Source: an uncultured Prevotella sp.
GTDB taxonomy: Bacteria > Bacteroidota > Bacteroidia > Bacteroidales > Bacteroidaceae
Direction of reading: 5' to 3'
Length of the DNA stretch: 12,146 nt
NCBI GenBank assembly: GCA_905234355.1
Contig: CAJOHP010000135.1
Coordinates: 4,225-16,370 of the forward strand
The notes under the pieces were generated by a model, which was not told the DNA's origin, did not search any database, and saw only the letters and a program-made list of their open reading frames with translations. The first letter of the stretch is position 1. Every line of letters begins with the position of its first letter. Position numbers and translations under genes: made by a program. Positions 1 through 6,439 of this stretch are shown here, piece after piece.

Positions 1-1540
1 CGTCGCCTGTGAGGCAGCTGCGTGTCTGGTTGTCGGCAGCCGATGAGAAGAAGCTTTCTCGGTGTGCGGCCGACACCTGTGCAGCCAGTCCGCGTCCGTT
101 GTCCACGCCGCTGGGTCCTCCCTTGAGCAGCACCTCGCCGGTGCGTGCGTCGTGCAGGTCCCAGGCGTAGGTGCCCTCGTCCTCGTGCACGTCATACACC
201 TCCAGTCCGGGCCGGTCGGGCAGCAGGTCGGCCAGGTGCATGGCATCGCCGTGTCCGAAGCCCACGCCGTAGAGCAGGCGTCCGTTGTCGTCGCAGGCGG
301 CCGATCCCCAGATGATCTCGTCGCGTCCGTCGCCGTCCACGTCGGCAATGCTCAGGTTGTGGTTGCCGTTGCCGTACATCGTGGCAGATCCGGAGCCGCT
401 GGTGGCCTTGCTGTTGGTGTAGCTCGTAGTGGCCAGCGAGGCGTCGGTCACGCTGTAGGCCGTCTTCGAGCTGGAGCAGTGCAGCCAGCGGTGCTTGAGC
501 TTGCCGCCGCTGTAGTCCACGGCCCAGACGTAGGCGCGGGTGTAGTAGCCTCGGCAGAAGATGCCGCTGGCCGTGCGGGCGCCGGCGTCGAGATGGGCCA
601 CGGCGGCCAGGTGGCGGTCGCCGCGGTTGCCGTTGGTGTCGCCCCAGAACGAGCTGCTGCCGGGGTAGTCGTCGGCCTTGCCGTAGTTGCCTGCACGGTT
701 GGGGTTGTACCAGATGGTGTGGCGCGCTGCGCCGGTCAGGCCGTCGAACACGGTGAGAAACTCCGGTCCGCTGAGTATGCGGCCTCCGCTGGCATAGCTG
801 GTGGCGTTGTTGGTGCTCCTGATGGCGCTGTCGTCGGCTGCGGTCGAGACGTAGGCGCCTTGCCCGTCTTTGGTGCCGGGGGCCGTCTTGCATATCATCT
901 CGGCCCGCCCGTCGGCGTCGAAGTCATAGACCATGAACTGGGTGTAGTGGGCGCCTGCGCGTATGTTGCTGCCCAGGCTGACGCGCCACAGCTTGGTGCC
1001 GTCCAGACGGTAGCAGTCTATGATGCAGGGACCGGAGGCACCCGTGTTGGCATTGTCTTTGGAGTTGGAGGGGTCCCACTTCACGAAGAGCTCGTACTCC
1101 CCGTCGCCGTCGACGTCGCCCACCGCCATGTCGTTGGGTGTGTACTCATAGTTGCTGCCGGCGGCGGGGCGGTCCAGCTGCACCGAGGTATAGATGTCGG
1201 TCCAGGGCTTCACGCCCTCTGTCGTGGCGGTGACCTCGCCGCCCACGCGCGTCACCACCTGGTAGGTGCTGGCGCTTGTGCCGCCGTTGTCCTGGAAGCA
1301 GGTGCGGTCGCGCAGGTTGCTGGCCACCACCTTGCCGTCGCGCAGTACGTCGAACGACGTGTTCATCGCGTCGGTGCCCAGCAGGCGCCAGCTCACGAAG
1401 ATGCCGCCCGACTGTCCCGACAGGGCCGTCACGCCGCGTCCCAACGGCTCCATCTGGCACTCCGGCGTCGGTTGGGCCACCACAGGCACGCTGCTCAGCG
1501 CCATCGCGGCGAGCAACCATCGTCTCATCTTGTTTTGCAT
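1..1540 (-). CDS. Rhamnogalacturonan lyase, polysaccharide lyase family 11 (partial, 3' end outside window)
   Basis: This is a secreted lyase that cleaves the rhamnose-galacturonic acid backbone of pectin (rhamnogalacturonan I) by beta-elimination. Reading leftward from the ATG at 1538-1540, the frame stays open for 513 codons to the window edge; family members are about 600 residues, so only the C-terminus is missing. A signal peptide is visible (MRR, then a hydrophobic run to about residue 22, VVAQ|P). Next comes a fibronectin-like N-terminal domain with SWRLLGTD. The beta-propeller follows, with calcium-loop repeats typical of PL11: DVDGDGEYELFVKWDPSNSK near residue 140, GAHYTQFMVYDFDADG near 195, GDRHLAAVAHLD near 300, GNHNLSIADVDGDGRDE near 390 and GHGDAMHLADLLPDRPGLEV near 430. 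The start codon has a purine-rich AAGGAAAG just upstream. I recognise the family from these motifs; endo- versus exo-action cannot be told. No polysaccharide-utilisation partners lie in the window. Confidence 0.93.
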   Translation of the reverse strand, partial: MQNKMRRWLLAAMALSSVPVVAQPTPECQMEPLGRGVTALSGQSGGIFVSWRLLGTDAMNTSFDVLRDGKVVASNLRDRTCFQDNGGTSASTYQVVTRVGGEVTATTEGVKPWTDIYTSVQLDRPAAGSNYEYTPNDMAVGDVDGDGEYELFVKWDPSNSKDNANTGASGPCIIDCYRLDGTKLWRVSLGSNIRAGAHYTQFMVYDFDADGRAEMICKTAPGTKDGQGAYVSTAADDSAIRSTNNATSYASGGRILSGPEFLTVFDGLTGAARHTIWYNPNRAGNYGKADDYPGSSSFWGDTNGNRGDRHLAAVAHLDAGARTASGIFCRGYYTRAYVWAVDYSGGKLKHRWLHCSSSKTAYSVTDASLATTSYTNSKATSGSGSATMYGNGNHNLSIADVDGDGRDEIIWGSAACDDNGRLLYGVGFGHGDAMHLADLLPDRPGLEVYDVHEDEGTYAWDLHDARTGEVLLKGGPSGVDNGRGLAAQVSAAHRESFFSSAADNQTRSCLTGD

Positions 1541-1571
1541 AGTCTTTCCTTTTTTTGTTGATTTGTTTTTA

Positions 1572-1759
1572 GGTGGGTTCTATTAATTCCCACGGTTTAG
1601 TTTGACATTGATGGGTTTTTAACCTTTTGTCATCTTTCTGGCTCTTTTTGTTTCATCCTGTAAGTCCGGTCGTGTAGCCCGCTACACTCTCTCTTCGACT
1701 TACAGACTGAAAGCAAAAATAGCTCAAAAATCTGCCAAAGCGAATTAATAGAACCCACC
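1572..1759. repeat. MITE-like element with perfect 18-bp terminal inverted repeats and TTTA flanking duplication
   Basis: GGTGGGTTCTATTAATTC at 1572-1589 recurs as its exact reverse complement at 1742-1759. The bases immediately outside are TTTA on both sides (1568-1571 and 1760-1763), as a 4-bp target duplication would be. The 188-bp unit has no ORF of its own and an interior hairpin, so it fits a non-autonomous miniature transposable element. It lies between the PL11 promoter and start codon and is therefore transcribed in the leader. Alternatives are a conserved RNA structure or a site-specific inversion unit. The promoter lies outside the repeats, so inversion would not switch it. The parent transposase family is not identified. 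Confidence 0.6.
1651..1712 (-). promoter_or_regulatory. Large hairpin in the PL11 5' leader (interior of the MITE-like element)
   Basis: TTTCA, two bases, CTGTAAGTC (1651-1666) pairs with GACTTACAG, two bases, TGAAA (1697-1712). Inside it a second stem GTGTAGC-CC-GCTACAC (1672-1687) is perfect with a 2-nt loop. No U tract follows on either strand, so it is not a standard intrinsic terminator. It could affect translation or stability of the lyase message, or simply be the folded core of the mobile element. Confidence 0.45.
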
Positions 1760-1802
1760 TTTAGTCTGTTGTAGCTTGCTGATGCACTGGGCATCGTCGG
1801 TG

Positions 1803-1833
1803 CAAAATTACGAAAAAAAAAGCAATGCGCAAA
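1803..1833 (-). promoter_or_regulatory. Bacteroidetes-type promoter for the PL11 lyase
   Basis: On the minus strand TTTG (complement of 1830-1833) is followed after 19 nt by TAATTTTG (complement of 1803-1810). This matches the Bacteroidetes sigma factor pattern TTTG-N19-21-TAnnTTTG exactly. Transcription would start near 1796-1800. The leader to the ATG at 1540 would be about 255-260 nt, unusually long, and would carry the whole inverted-repeat element at 1572-1759. Confidence 0.7.
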
Positions 1834-1913
1834 CAGAAACGCCATATTTTAATCTGTGCTTCACTCTTCTTTCGGGAGTAGGGCGTTTCTTTCCACTTGT
1901 CTGCGCCACCCGA

Positions 1914-2022
1914 TTTATGCCTGTCCGAAGCAAAACGCCGTAGGGACTGGCTTTATGCCTGTCCGAAACATAAAGCGTCTATATGCATGACCATGGCGGA
2001 CAGGCATAAAGCCCGTCCCTAC
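1914..2022. repeat. Cluster of GTAGGGAC / TTTATGCCTGTCCG dispersed repeats
   Basis: A 26-bp arm at 1940-1965, beginning GTAGGGACTGGC and ending GCCTGTCCG, is repeated inverted at 1997-2022 with a single mismatch. A 16-bp piece TTTATGCCTGTCCGAA occurs directly repeated at 1914-1929 and 1952-1967. A further 13-bp piece GTAGGGACTGGCT recurs at 2064-2076, at the broken edge of the fimbrillin remnant. These look like REP-type intergenic repeats. The stretch 1834-1913 before them shows no gene or clear signal. Confidence 0.7.
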
Positions 2023-2063
2023 AGTGGGTGGTCCGTCATTGTCTGGGGCGTTTCATGTTGCTC

Positions 2064-2488
2064 GTAGGGACTGGCTATGTGAGCAACCGCCTGAATGCCG
2101 ACGGCACGATAAATGCCACGGAAGGCAAGGAGGTGAGGCTCGACGAGTTTCCTGATGCCGTGCTCGACGAGAACCAGTGGGGCACGTCGTTCCAGATGTT
2201 TGACATGGCCACGGGAAAAGACGAAGACGGTACGCCTGGCGACGACGGCAGGGCACTGCTGACGCCCCCGGCATCGAGCATGTCTCGACCTTCGAGATAG
2301 CAAAGGCCACACCACCGACAGGCGACGATGGCAACCCAGTCGACCTCATTAACCTGAAGAGCAATATGCGCTATGTCTACGACCTGGAGCTGCGCCGTGG
2401 TACGCTGGCCATCATCCGCACGCAGATTCTTGACTGGATGCAGAGGGAAGAACTGGTCTATGGCACAGACGGAACGATAACAAACTAA
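2064..2488 (+). pseudogene. Fimbrillin-like protein, 5'-truncated and frameshifted remnant
   Basis: The C-terminal part of a protein that resembles Bacteroidetes fimbrillin-family surface proteins (pilus subunits or adhesin-like lipoproteins). The readable part goes from GYVSNRLNADGTINATEG through WGTSFQMFDMATGKDEDG, then changes frame, then continues with DLINLKSNMRYVYDLELRRG and ILDWMQREELVYG to TAA at 2486-2488. The end resembles the fimbrillin pattern of a Y-x-Y-x-L strand followed by a final xxxDW motif. The frame is lost in the C run at 2265-2269; one extra C would restore a continuous reading (TPPGIEHVSTFE). There is no valid N-terminus: upstream is a stop at 2007-2009 inside the GTAGGGAC repeat, and that repeat motif itself forms the left edge. 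Family assignment is moderate because only one end survives. Confidence 0.55.
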
Positions 2489-2495
2489 GCAGAGT

Positions 2496-2750
2496 ATGAA
2501 GAAGTCTTTATATATTATAATAGGTGTATTCAGCTTGTTGCTTTCCGGCTGCAAGGACGAGGTGGTGTCATCATGGTTTGGCGATGACAGCGAGATTCGT
2601 GCCGGAGAGCCTGTGCAGTTCACCACCTACATGCCTACCCGTGCCAAGACTCGTGCCATGACTCAGGAGCAGTTCGTTGCGAGGATGGACTCTTTCGACC
2701 CGCTAGACGCACACTGGCTACCCCCTAGCCGACGCTCCGCTAGGGGGTAA
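2496..2750 (+). pseudogene. Fimbrillin-like lipoprotein, N-terminal remnant
   Basis: Begins 7 nt after the preceding remnant, as in an operon of related surface proteins. It has a lipoprotein signal peptide, MKKSLYIIIGVFSLLLSGC with lipobox LSGC (Cys19), followed by GEPVQFTTYMPTRAKTRA, the strand-plus-TRA pattern typical of mature fimbrillin N-termini. About 73 residues look genuine (to DAHW near 2717). The last codons, LPPSRRSARG, are read from the palindromic repeat at 2719-2749, and the stop follows at 2748-2750. Family members are usually several hundred residues, so the gene has lost most of its length, probably by deletion or repeat insertion. A short secreted lipopeptide could still be made if it is transcribed. 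Confidence 0.6.
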
Positions 2751-2775
2751 ACGGGGGTCGTTTAGGGGGTAAACG
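2719..2775. repeat. Palindromic C5/G5 repeat with tandem TAGGGGGTAAACG copies
   Basis: TACCCCCTAGC (2719-2729) and GCTAGGGGGTA (2739-2749) form an 11-bp perfect stem with a 9-nt loop. Overlapping its right arm, the 13-mer TAGGGGGTAAACG occurs at 2741-2753 and again at 2763-2775, with another G5 run at 2753-2757 between them. It marks the point where the second fimbrillin-like gene stops. The type resembles dispersed G/C-rich intergenic repeats of Bacteroidetes. Confidence 0.65.
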
Positions 2776-2816
2776 GTGACCAGCGGAGCCCTCACTTCAT
2801 GTCTCGCTCGGTCATA

Positions 2817-2849
2817 TTTGCATCCAGCCACATCTTTTTACTATCTTTG
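2817..2849 (+). promoter_or_regulatory. Bacteroidetes-type promoter upstream of a terminator
   Basis: TTTG at 2817-2820, 21 nt, then TATCTTTG at 2842-2849, an exact TAnnTTTG. Predicted transcription start is near 2855. The first thing downstream is the intrinsic terminator at 2880-2907, so the transcript would be only about 50 nt unless the terminator is read through toward gmd. Confidence 0.5.
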
Positions 2850-2879
2850 CCGATTATTATGCTTGTGTTTCGGAAGTAG

Positions 2880-2907
2880 GGTGCTCAGTTTGTAGCACCT
2901 TTTTTTT
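2880..2907 (+). terminator. Rho-independent terminator
   Basis: GGTGCT (2880-2885), 8-nt loop CAGTTTGT, AGCACC (2894-2899), then eight T (2900-2907). The stem is perfect and directly followed by the T tract. It could end transcription from the fimbrillin remnants or from the promoter at 2817-2849. Confidence 0.8.
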
Positions 2908-3026
2908 ATGTTACTGCCCCATACGAAACCTGTGCAGAACCCTGGAAATCTCTGGCTTTGGTGTTGTTTTCCATCCCATGCTATCAATTTTTTTGCGACA
3001 GATGCAAGGCTTTGCAAAAAAAATGT

Positions 3027-3034
3027 TACCTTTG
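3027..3034 (+). promoter_or_regulatory. Probable promoter (-7 element) of gmd-manA
   Basis: TACCTTTG matches TAnnTTTG and lies 30 nt before the gmd start codon, giving a leader of roughly 25 nt. No good TTTG is found 19-21 nt upstream, so the -33 side is weak. The same TACCTTTGCA word occurs in the wecB promoter. Confidence 0.55.
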
Positions 3035-3064
3035 CAGCATATTTATCTGATAAGAAAAACTATC

Positions 3065-4162
3065 ATGGAAAAGAACAACGTCGCCCTGATCACAGGCATT
3101 ACAGGGCAGGATGGCTCGTATTTGGCCGAGTTTCTGCTGGACAAGGGCTATGAGGTGCACGGCACCATACGCCGCTCGTCGGTGGACTACCGCGAGCGCA
3201 TAGCCCACCTCGAGGGTCGCCCCCACTTCCATCTGCACTACGCCGACATGAGCGACTCCATGTCCATACTCGGCGTGGTGGGGAAGGTGCGCCCCAAGGA
3301 GATATACAACCTCGCGGCACAGAGCCACGTGCAGGTGTCGTTTGACTCGCCGGAGTTCACTGCCGACGTCGATGCCACGGGCGTGCTGCGCATACTCGAG
3401 GCAGTGCGCCAGCTGGGCCTCACGTCCACCTGCCGCATCTACCAGGCCTCGACCAGCGAGCTCTACGGCAAGGTGGAGCAGGTGCCACAGAACGAGGACA
3501 CCCCCTTCCACCCCTACAGTCCCTATGCCGTGGCTAAGCTCTACGGCTACTGGATCGTCAAGGAGTATCGCGAGGCCTACGGCATGTACTGCTGCTCGGG
3601 CATACTCTTCAACCACGAGAGCGAGCGCCGCGGCGAGACCTTCGTCACACGCAAGATCACACTTGCCGCCGCACGCATCAAGCAGGGCAAGCAGGAGCGG
3701 CTCTACCTGGGCAACCTCTCGTCGCTGCGCGACTGGGGCTATGCCAAGGACTACGTGGAGTGCATGTGGCTCATACTGCAACAGCCCGAGCCCGACGACT
3801 TTGTCATCGCCACCGGTGTGCAGCACAGCGTCAGGGACTTCTGCTACCATGCTTTCAAGCGCGTGGGCATAGAGCTCGATTTCCAAGGCGAGGGCGAGCA
3901 CGAGAAAGGCATAGACAGGGCCACGGGACGCGTCGTGGTAGAGGTGTCGAAAGACTTCTACCGTCCCACCGACGTGGTCAACCTCCTGGGCGACCCCACC
4001 AAGGCACGCACCAAGCTGGGATGGAACCCCGCAAAGACCTCGTTTGAAGAGCTGGTCAGCCTCATGGTCGACCACGACATGGCCAAGGTGGCGGCCGACG
4101 GCGCAGCATCGAAGGTGCGCACCAACCTGGCCGAGTATCTGGAGAAAGGTGTGGTGAAATGA
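3065..4162 (+). CDS. gmd: GDP-mannose 4,6-dehydratase
   Basis: A cytosolic enzyme that converts GDP-D-mannose to GDP-4-keto-6-deoxy-D-mannose with NADP, the first step to GDP-L-fucose, GDP-D-rhamnose and related sugars. The extended SDR fold is clear: ALITGITGQDGSYLAEFLL with the GxxGxxG loop at residues 11-17, the Thr-Ser-Glu site ASTSELYG (T130, E132) and the YxxxK pair Y154/K158 in SPYAVAKLYGYW. Gmd-specific stretches are FNHESERRGETFVTRKIT and NLSSLRDWGYAKDYVE. At 365 residues it is family length. I chose the ATG at 3065 (MEKNNVALIT) because it starts just before the Rossmann strand and lies downstream of the TACCTTTG promoter; the upstream ATG at 2978 adds 29 unrelated residues. The stop overlaps manA by 4 nt. 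No fcl, rmd or other partner for the keto-sugar product is present in the window. Confidence 0.97.
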   Translation: MEKNNVALITGITGQDGSYLAEFLLDKGYEVHGTIRRSSVDYRERIAHLEGRPHFHLHYADMSDSMSILGVVGKVRPKEIYNLAAQSHVQVSFDSPEFTADVDATGVLRILEAVRQLGLTSTCRIYQASTSELYGKVEQVPQNEDTPFHPYSPYAVAKLYGYWIVKEYREAYGMYCCSGILFNHESERRGETFVTRKITLAAARIKQGKQERLYLGNLSSLRDWGYAKDYVECMWLILQQPEPDDFVIATGVQHSVRDFCYHAFKRVGIELDFQGEGEHEKGIDRATGRVVVEVSKDFYRPTDVVNLLGDPTKARTKLGWNPAKTSFEELVSLMVDHDMAKVAADGAASKVRTNLAEYLEKGVVK

Positions 4163-5214
4163 CGACGACGCGCACAGCCATCTATCCGCTGCTGTTCCGG
4201 CCCAACCTCCACACCGTGGTGTGGGGCGGTCAGCGCCTCAGACCCTACAAAGGCCTGACACCCGACCTGCAGCCCATAGGCGAGAGCTGGGAGGTGAGCG
4301 CCGTCAGCGGCAGCGAGAGCATCGTGAGCAACGGGCCGCTCGCAGGCCGCACACTCACCGACGTGATAGCACAGGCACCAGAAGCCATACTCGGACGCGC
4401 CGTCAGCCAGCGCTATGGGGGGCAGATGCCACTGCTGGCCAAGTTTATAGACGCACGCCGAGACCTCAGCATACAGGTGCACCCCAACGATGAGATGGCC
4501 CGGCGCCTGCACGGCAAGATGGGCAAGAGCGAGATGTGGTACGTCATCAGCGCCGATCCCGGCAGCACCCTCTACGCCGGCTTCTCGCGCCACATCACCC
4601 CCGAGGAGTACGCACAGCGTGTGGCCGACGGCACCATCACCGAGGTGCTCGCCCGTCACGAGGTGAAGACCGGCGACGTGTTCTACCTGCCGGCCGGCCG
4701 CATACACGCCATAGGCAGCGGCATACTGCTCGCCGAGGTGCAGCAGTCCAGCGACGTGACCTACCGCATCTACGACTACGGCCGACCCGGCATCGACGGC
4801 AAACCGCGCGAGCTGCACACCGCACTCGCCGCACAGGCACTCGACTACAGCGTGGAGCAGGAGTACCGCACCGTGTACAGCGACACGCAGAACCGTGCCA
4901 CACAGGTCGTGGACACACCCTACTTCGACGTGCGACTCACCGAGACCAACAAGCCCTTTCACCGCGACCTGATGAAGTACGACAGCTTCGTCATCACTAT
5001 GTGCATAGGGGGCGATTGCCACCTGCGCGTGAGAAGCACAGGCGAGCAGGTGCTGCTCAGAGAGGGCAACAGCACACTCATACCGGCCGCCATCGCCGAC
5101 TACGACGTGGTGCCGCTCATGGGCAGTACACGGCTGCTTGACGCATTCATCGACAACAAGGACCGCAGCCTTGCGGGCGTCATCACACGCTTCATGCACC
5201 TCACATGGCAATAA
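4159..5214 (+). CDS. manA: Mannose-6-phosphate isomerase, class I
   Basis: A zinc enzyme that interconverts fructose 6-phosphate and mannose 6-phosphate, feeding mannose 1-phosphate, GDP-mannose and so the Gmd reaction encoded just before it. Metal-site residues of the type I cupin fold are visible: Q106 and H108 in SIQVHPND, E125 in GKSEMWYV and H183 in LPAGRIHAIGSG. The following AEVQQSSDVTYRIYDYGR is the family signature carrying the catalytic arginine. Its 351 residues are slightly longer than the roughly 315-325 of short bacterial forms. The ATG overlaps the gmd stop (ATGA), so the pair is probably translationally coupled. It may be a locus-specific copy dedicated to this glycan. Confidence 0.95.
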   Translation: MTTTRTAIYPLLFRPNLHTVVWGGQRLRPYKGLTPDLQPIGESWEVSAVSGSESIVSNGPLAGRTLTDVIAQAPEAILGRAVSQRYGGQMPLLAKFIDARRDLSIQVHPNDEMARRLHGKMGKSEMWYVISADPGSTLYAGFSRHITPEEYAQRVADGTITEVLARHEVKTGDVFYLPAGRIHAIGSGILLAEVQQSSDVTYRIYDYGRPGIDGKPRELHTALAAQALDYSVEQEYRTVYSDTQNRATQVVDTPYFDVRLTETNKPFHRDLMKYDSFVITMCIGGDCHLRVRSTGEQVLLREGNSTLIPAAIADYDVVPLMGSTRLLDAFIDNKDRSLAGVITRFMHLTWQ

Positions 5215-5226
5215 ATAGGCCGATGA

Positions 5227-5258
5227 CTTGGCCGTCTCAGGAAAATAATGTACCTTTG
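5227..5258 (+). promoter_or_regulatory. Promoter of wecB and the glycosyltransferases
   Basis: CTTG (5227-5230, three of four matches to TTTG), 20 nt, then TACCTTTG (5251-5258), an exact TAnnTTTG. The wecB ATG follows 30 nt after the -7 element, so the leader is about 20-25 nt. It sits in the 73-nt gap after manA and splits the cluster into at least two transcription units. Confidence 0.65.
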
Positions 5259-5287
5259 CACCTGATTTCAAGAAAACGAACAAACGT

Positions 5288-6439
5288 ATGAAAAAAATAC
5301 TCCTAGTCTTCGGCACCAGGCCCGAGGCCATCAAGATGTGCCCGCTCGTCAAGCAGCTCGAGCTACACGCCGACGACTTCCAGACCATCGTCTGTGTCAC
5401 GGGACAGCACCGCGAGATGCTCGACCAGGTGCTCACCATCTTCGGTGTGAAGCCCGACTACGACCTGAACATCATGAAGCAGGGACAAGACCTCTACGAC
5501 ATCACCGCACGCGTGCTCACCGGCATGCGCGACGTGCTGAAGGAGGTGCAGCCCGACGTGGTGCTCGTGCATGGCGACACCACCACGTCCACAGCAGCAG
5601 CACTCGCTGCCTTCTACCAGCAGATACCTGTGGGGCATGTCGAGGCCGGACTGCGCACGCACAACATCTACAGCCCCTGGCCCGAGGAGATGAACAGGCA
5701 AATCACCGGGCGCATAGCCACCTATAACTTTGCACCCACGCCACTGGCCGAGCGCAACCTCAAGCAGGAGGCAGCACACGGACAGACCATCGTGACGGGC
5801 AACACCGTCATCGACGCGTTGCACATGGTCGTCGGCATGCTCAAGAGCGACACACGGCTGGCCGGCGAGCAGCAGCACATACTGCTCCAGGCGGGCTACG
5901 ACACAGGGCGTCTCAGTCAGGGACGGAGACTCGTGCTCATCACCGGACACCGGCGCGAAAACTTCGGCGAGGGTTTTATCAGTATGTGTACTGCCATTAA
6001 AGACCTGGCAAAGAAGTATCCCGAGACGGACTTCGTCTATCCCATGCACCTCAATCCCAATGTGCGCAAACCTATTCATGAGGTGTTTGGTGACGACTTG
6101 AGTGATTTGGGCAATATGTTCTTTATCGAACCGCTACAGTATCTGGAATTTGTCTATCTCATGGAGAAGTCGGCCATCGTGCTCACCGACAGCGGCGGCA
6201 TACAGGAGGAGGCGCCTGGACTGGGCAAGCCCGTGCTCGTCATGCGCGACACCACCGAGCGGCCAGAAGCGCTCGAGAGCGGCACCGTGCACCTTGTGGG
6301 CACCGACTACAACAAAATCGTCCAAGAGGTGAGCACACTGCTCGACGACCCCGAAGCCTACGAGATGATGAGTAAGGCCGTCAACCCCTACGGCGACGGA
6401 AAGGCCTGCGAGCGTATCATAAACTTCCTGAAGAAATGA
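5288..6439 (+). CDS. wecB: UDP-N-acetylglucosamine 2-epimerase (non-hydrolysing)
   Basis: A cytosolic epimerase that interconverts UDP-GlcNAc and UDP-ManNAc, the precursor of ManNAc or ManNAcA residues in surface glycans. The GT-B-like fold signatures are all there: FGTRPEAIKMCPL (residues 8-20), VTGQHREMLDQVL (38-50), HGDTTTS (95-101), GHVEAGLRT (116-124), PEEMNRQ (132-138), ITGHRRENFGEGF (218-230), PMHLNPNVRKP (252-262), and the substrate loop TDSGGIQEEAPGLGKPVL (300-317) followed by RDTTERPEAL. The 383 residues are full length. It has its own promoter and its stop overlaps the next ATG by 4 nt. No UDP-ManNAc dehydrogenase (wecC) is in the window, so the sugar may be used as ManNAc or oxidised by an enzyme encoded elsewhere. 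Confidence 0.97.
   Translation: MKKILLVFGTRPEAIKMCPLVKQLELHADDFQTIVCVTGQHREMLDQVLTIFGVKPDYDLNIMKQGQDLYDITARVLTGMRDVLKEVQPDVVLVHGDTTTSTAAALAAFYQQIPVGHVEAGLRTHNIYSPWPEEMNRQITGRIATYNFAPTPLAERNLKQEAAHGQTIVTGNTVIDALHMVVGMLKSDTRLAGEQQHILLQAGYDTGRLSQGRRLVLITGHRRENFGEGFISMCTAIKDLAKKYPETDFVYPMHLNPNVRKPIHEVFGDDLSDLGNMFFIEPLQYLEFVYLMEKSAIVLTDSGGIQEEAPGLGKPVLVMRDTTERPEALESGTVHLVGTDYNKIVQEVSTLLDDPEAYEMMSKAVNPYGDGKACERIINFLKK

Larger units (their letters stand above)
2776..3064. other. Intergenic stretch before gmd
   Basis: I see no gene here. It holds a promoter at 2817-2849, an intrinsic terminator at 2880-2907, an AT-rich stretch without recognisable elements, and the gmd promoter near 3027-3034. The in-frame ATG at 2978 that would lengthen gmd lies upstream of that promoter and adds no recognisable protein sequence. 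Confidence 0.6.

Noticed and set aside
62..1561. Long plus-strand open frame of 499 codons opposite the PL11 gene
   Set aside because: It is an antisense shadow made by GC-rich third codon positions; the minus strand encodes clear PL11 motifs and the shadow protein is low-complexity Val/Ala/Gly/His.
1572..1759. Phase-variable invertible promoter
   Set aside because: The inverted repeats would allow inversion, but the only good promoter (1803-1833) is outside them and no TAnnTTTG is seen inside in either orientation, and no invertase gene is near.
1840..1950. CRISPR array suggested by spaced repeats
   Set aside because: Only two direct 16-bp copies with an inverted third; irregular spacing and no cas genes. 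It fits REP-type repeats better.
2978..3064. N-terminal extension of gmd from the ATG at 2978
   Set aside because: It starts upstream of the TACCTTTG promoter element and adds 29 residues before the Rossmann fold that are not expected in the family.
5215..5235. GGCC-gatgactt-GGCC after manA as a terminator
   Set aside because: Only a 4-bp stem with no T tract.
3958..5439. Long minus-strand frame across manA and wecB; also 8350-9849 plus strand opposite DUF4838
   Set aside because: Both lie antisense to well recognised proteins, cross gene boundaries and have no family motifs or start signals.
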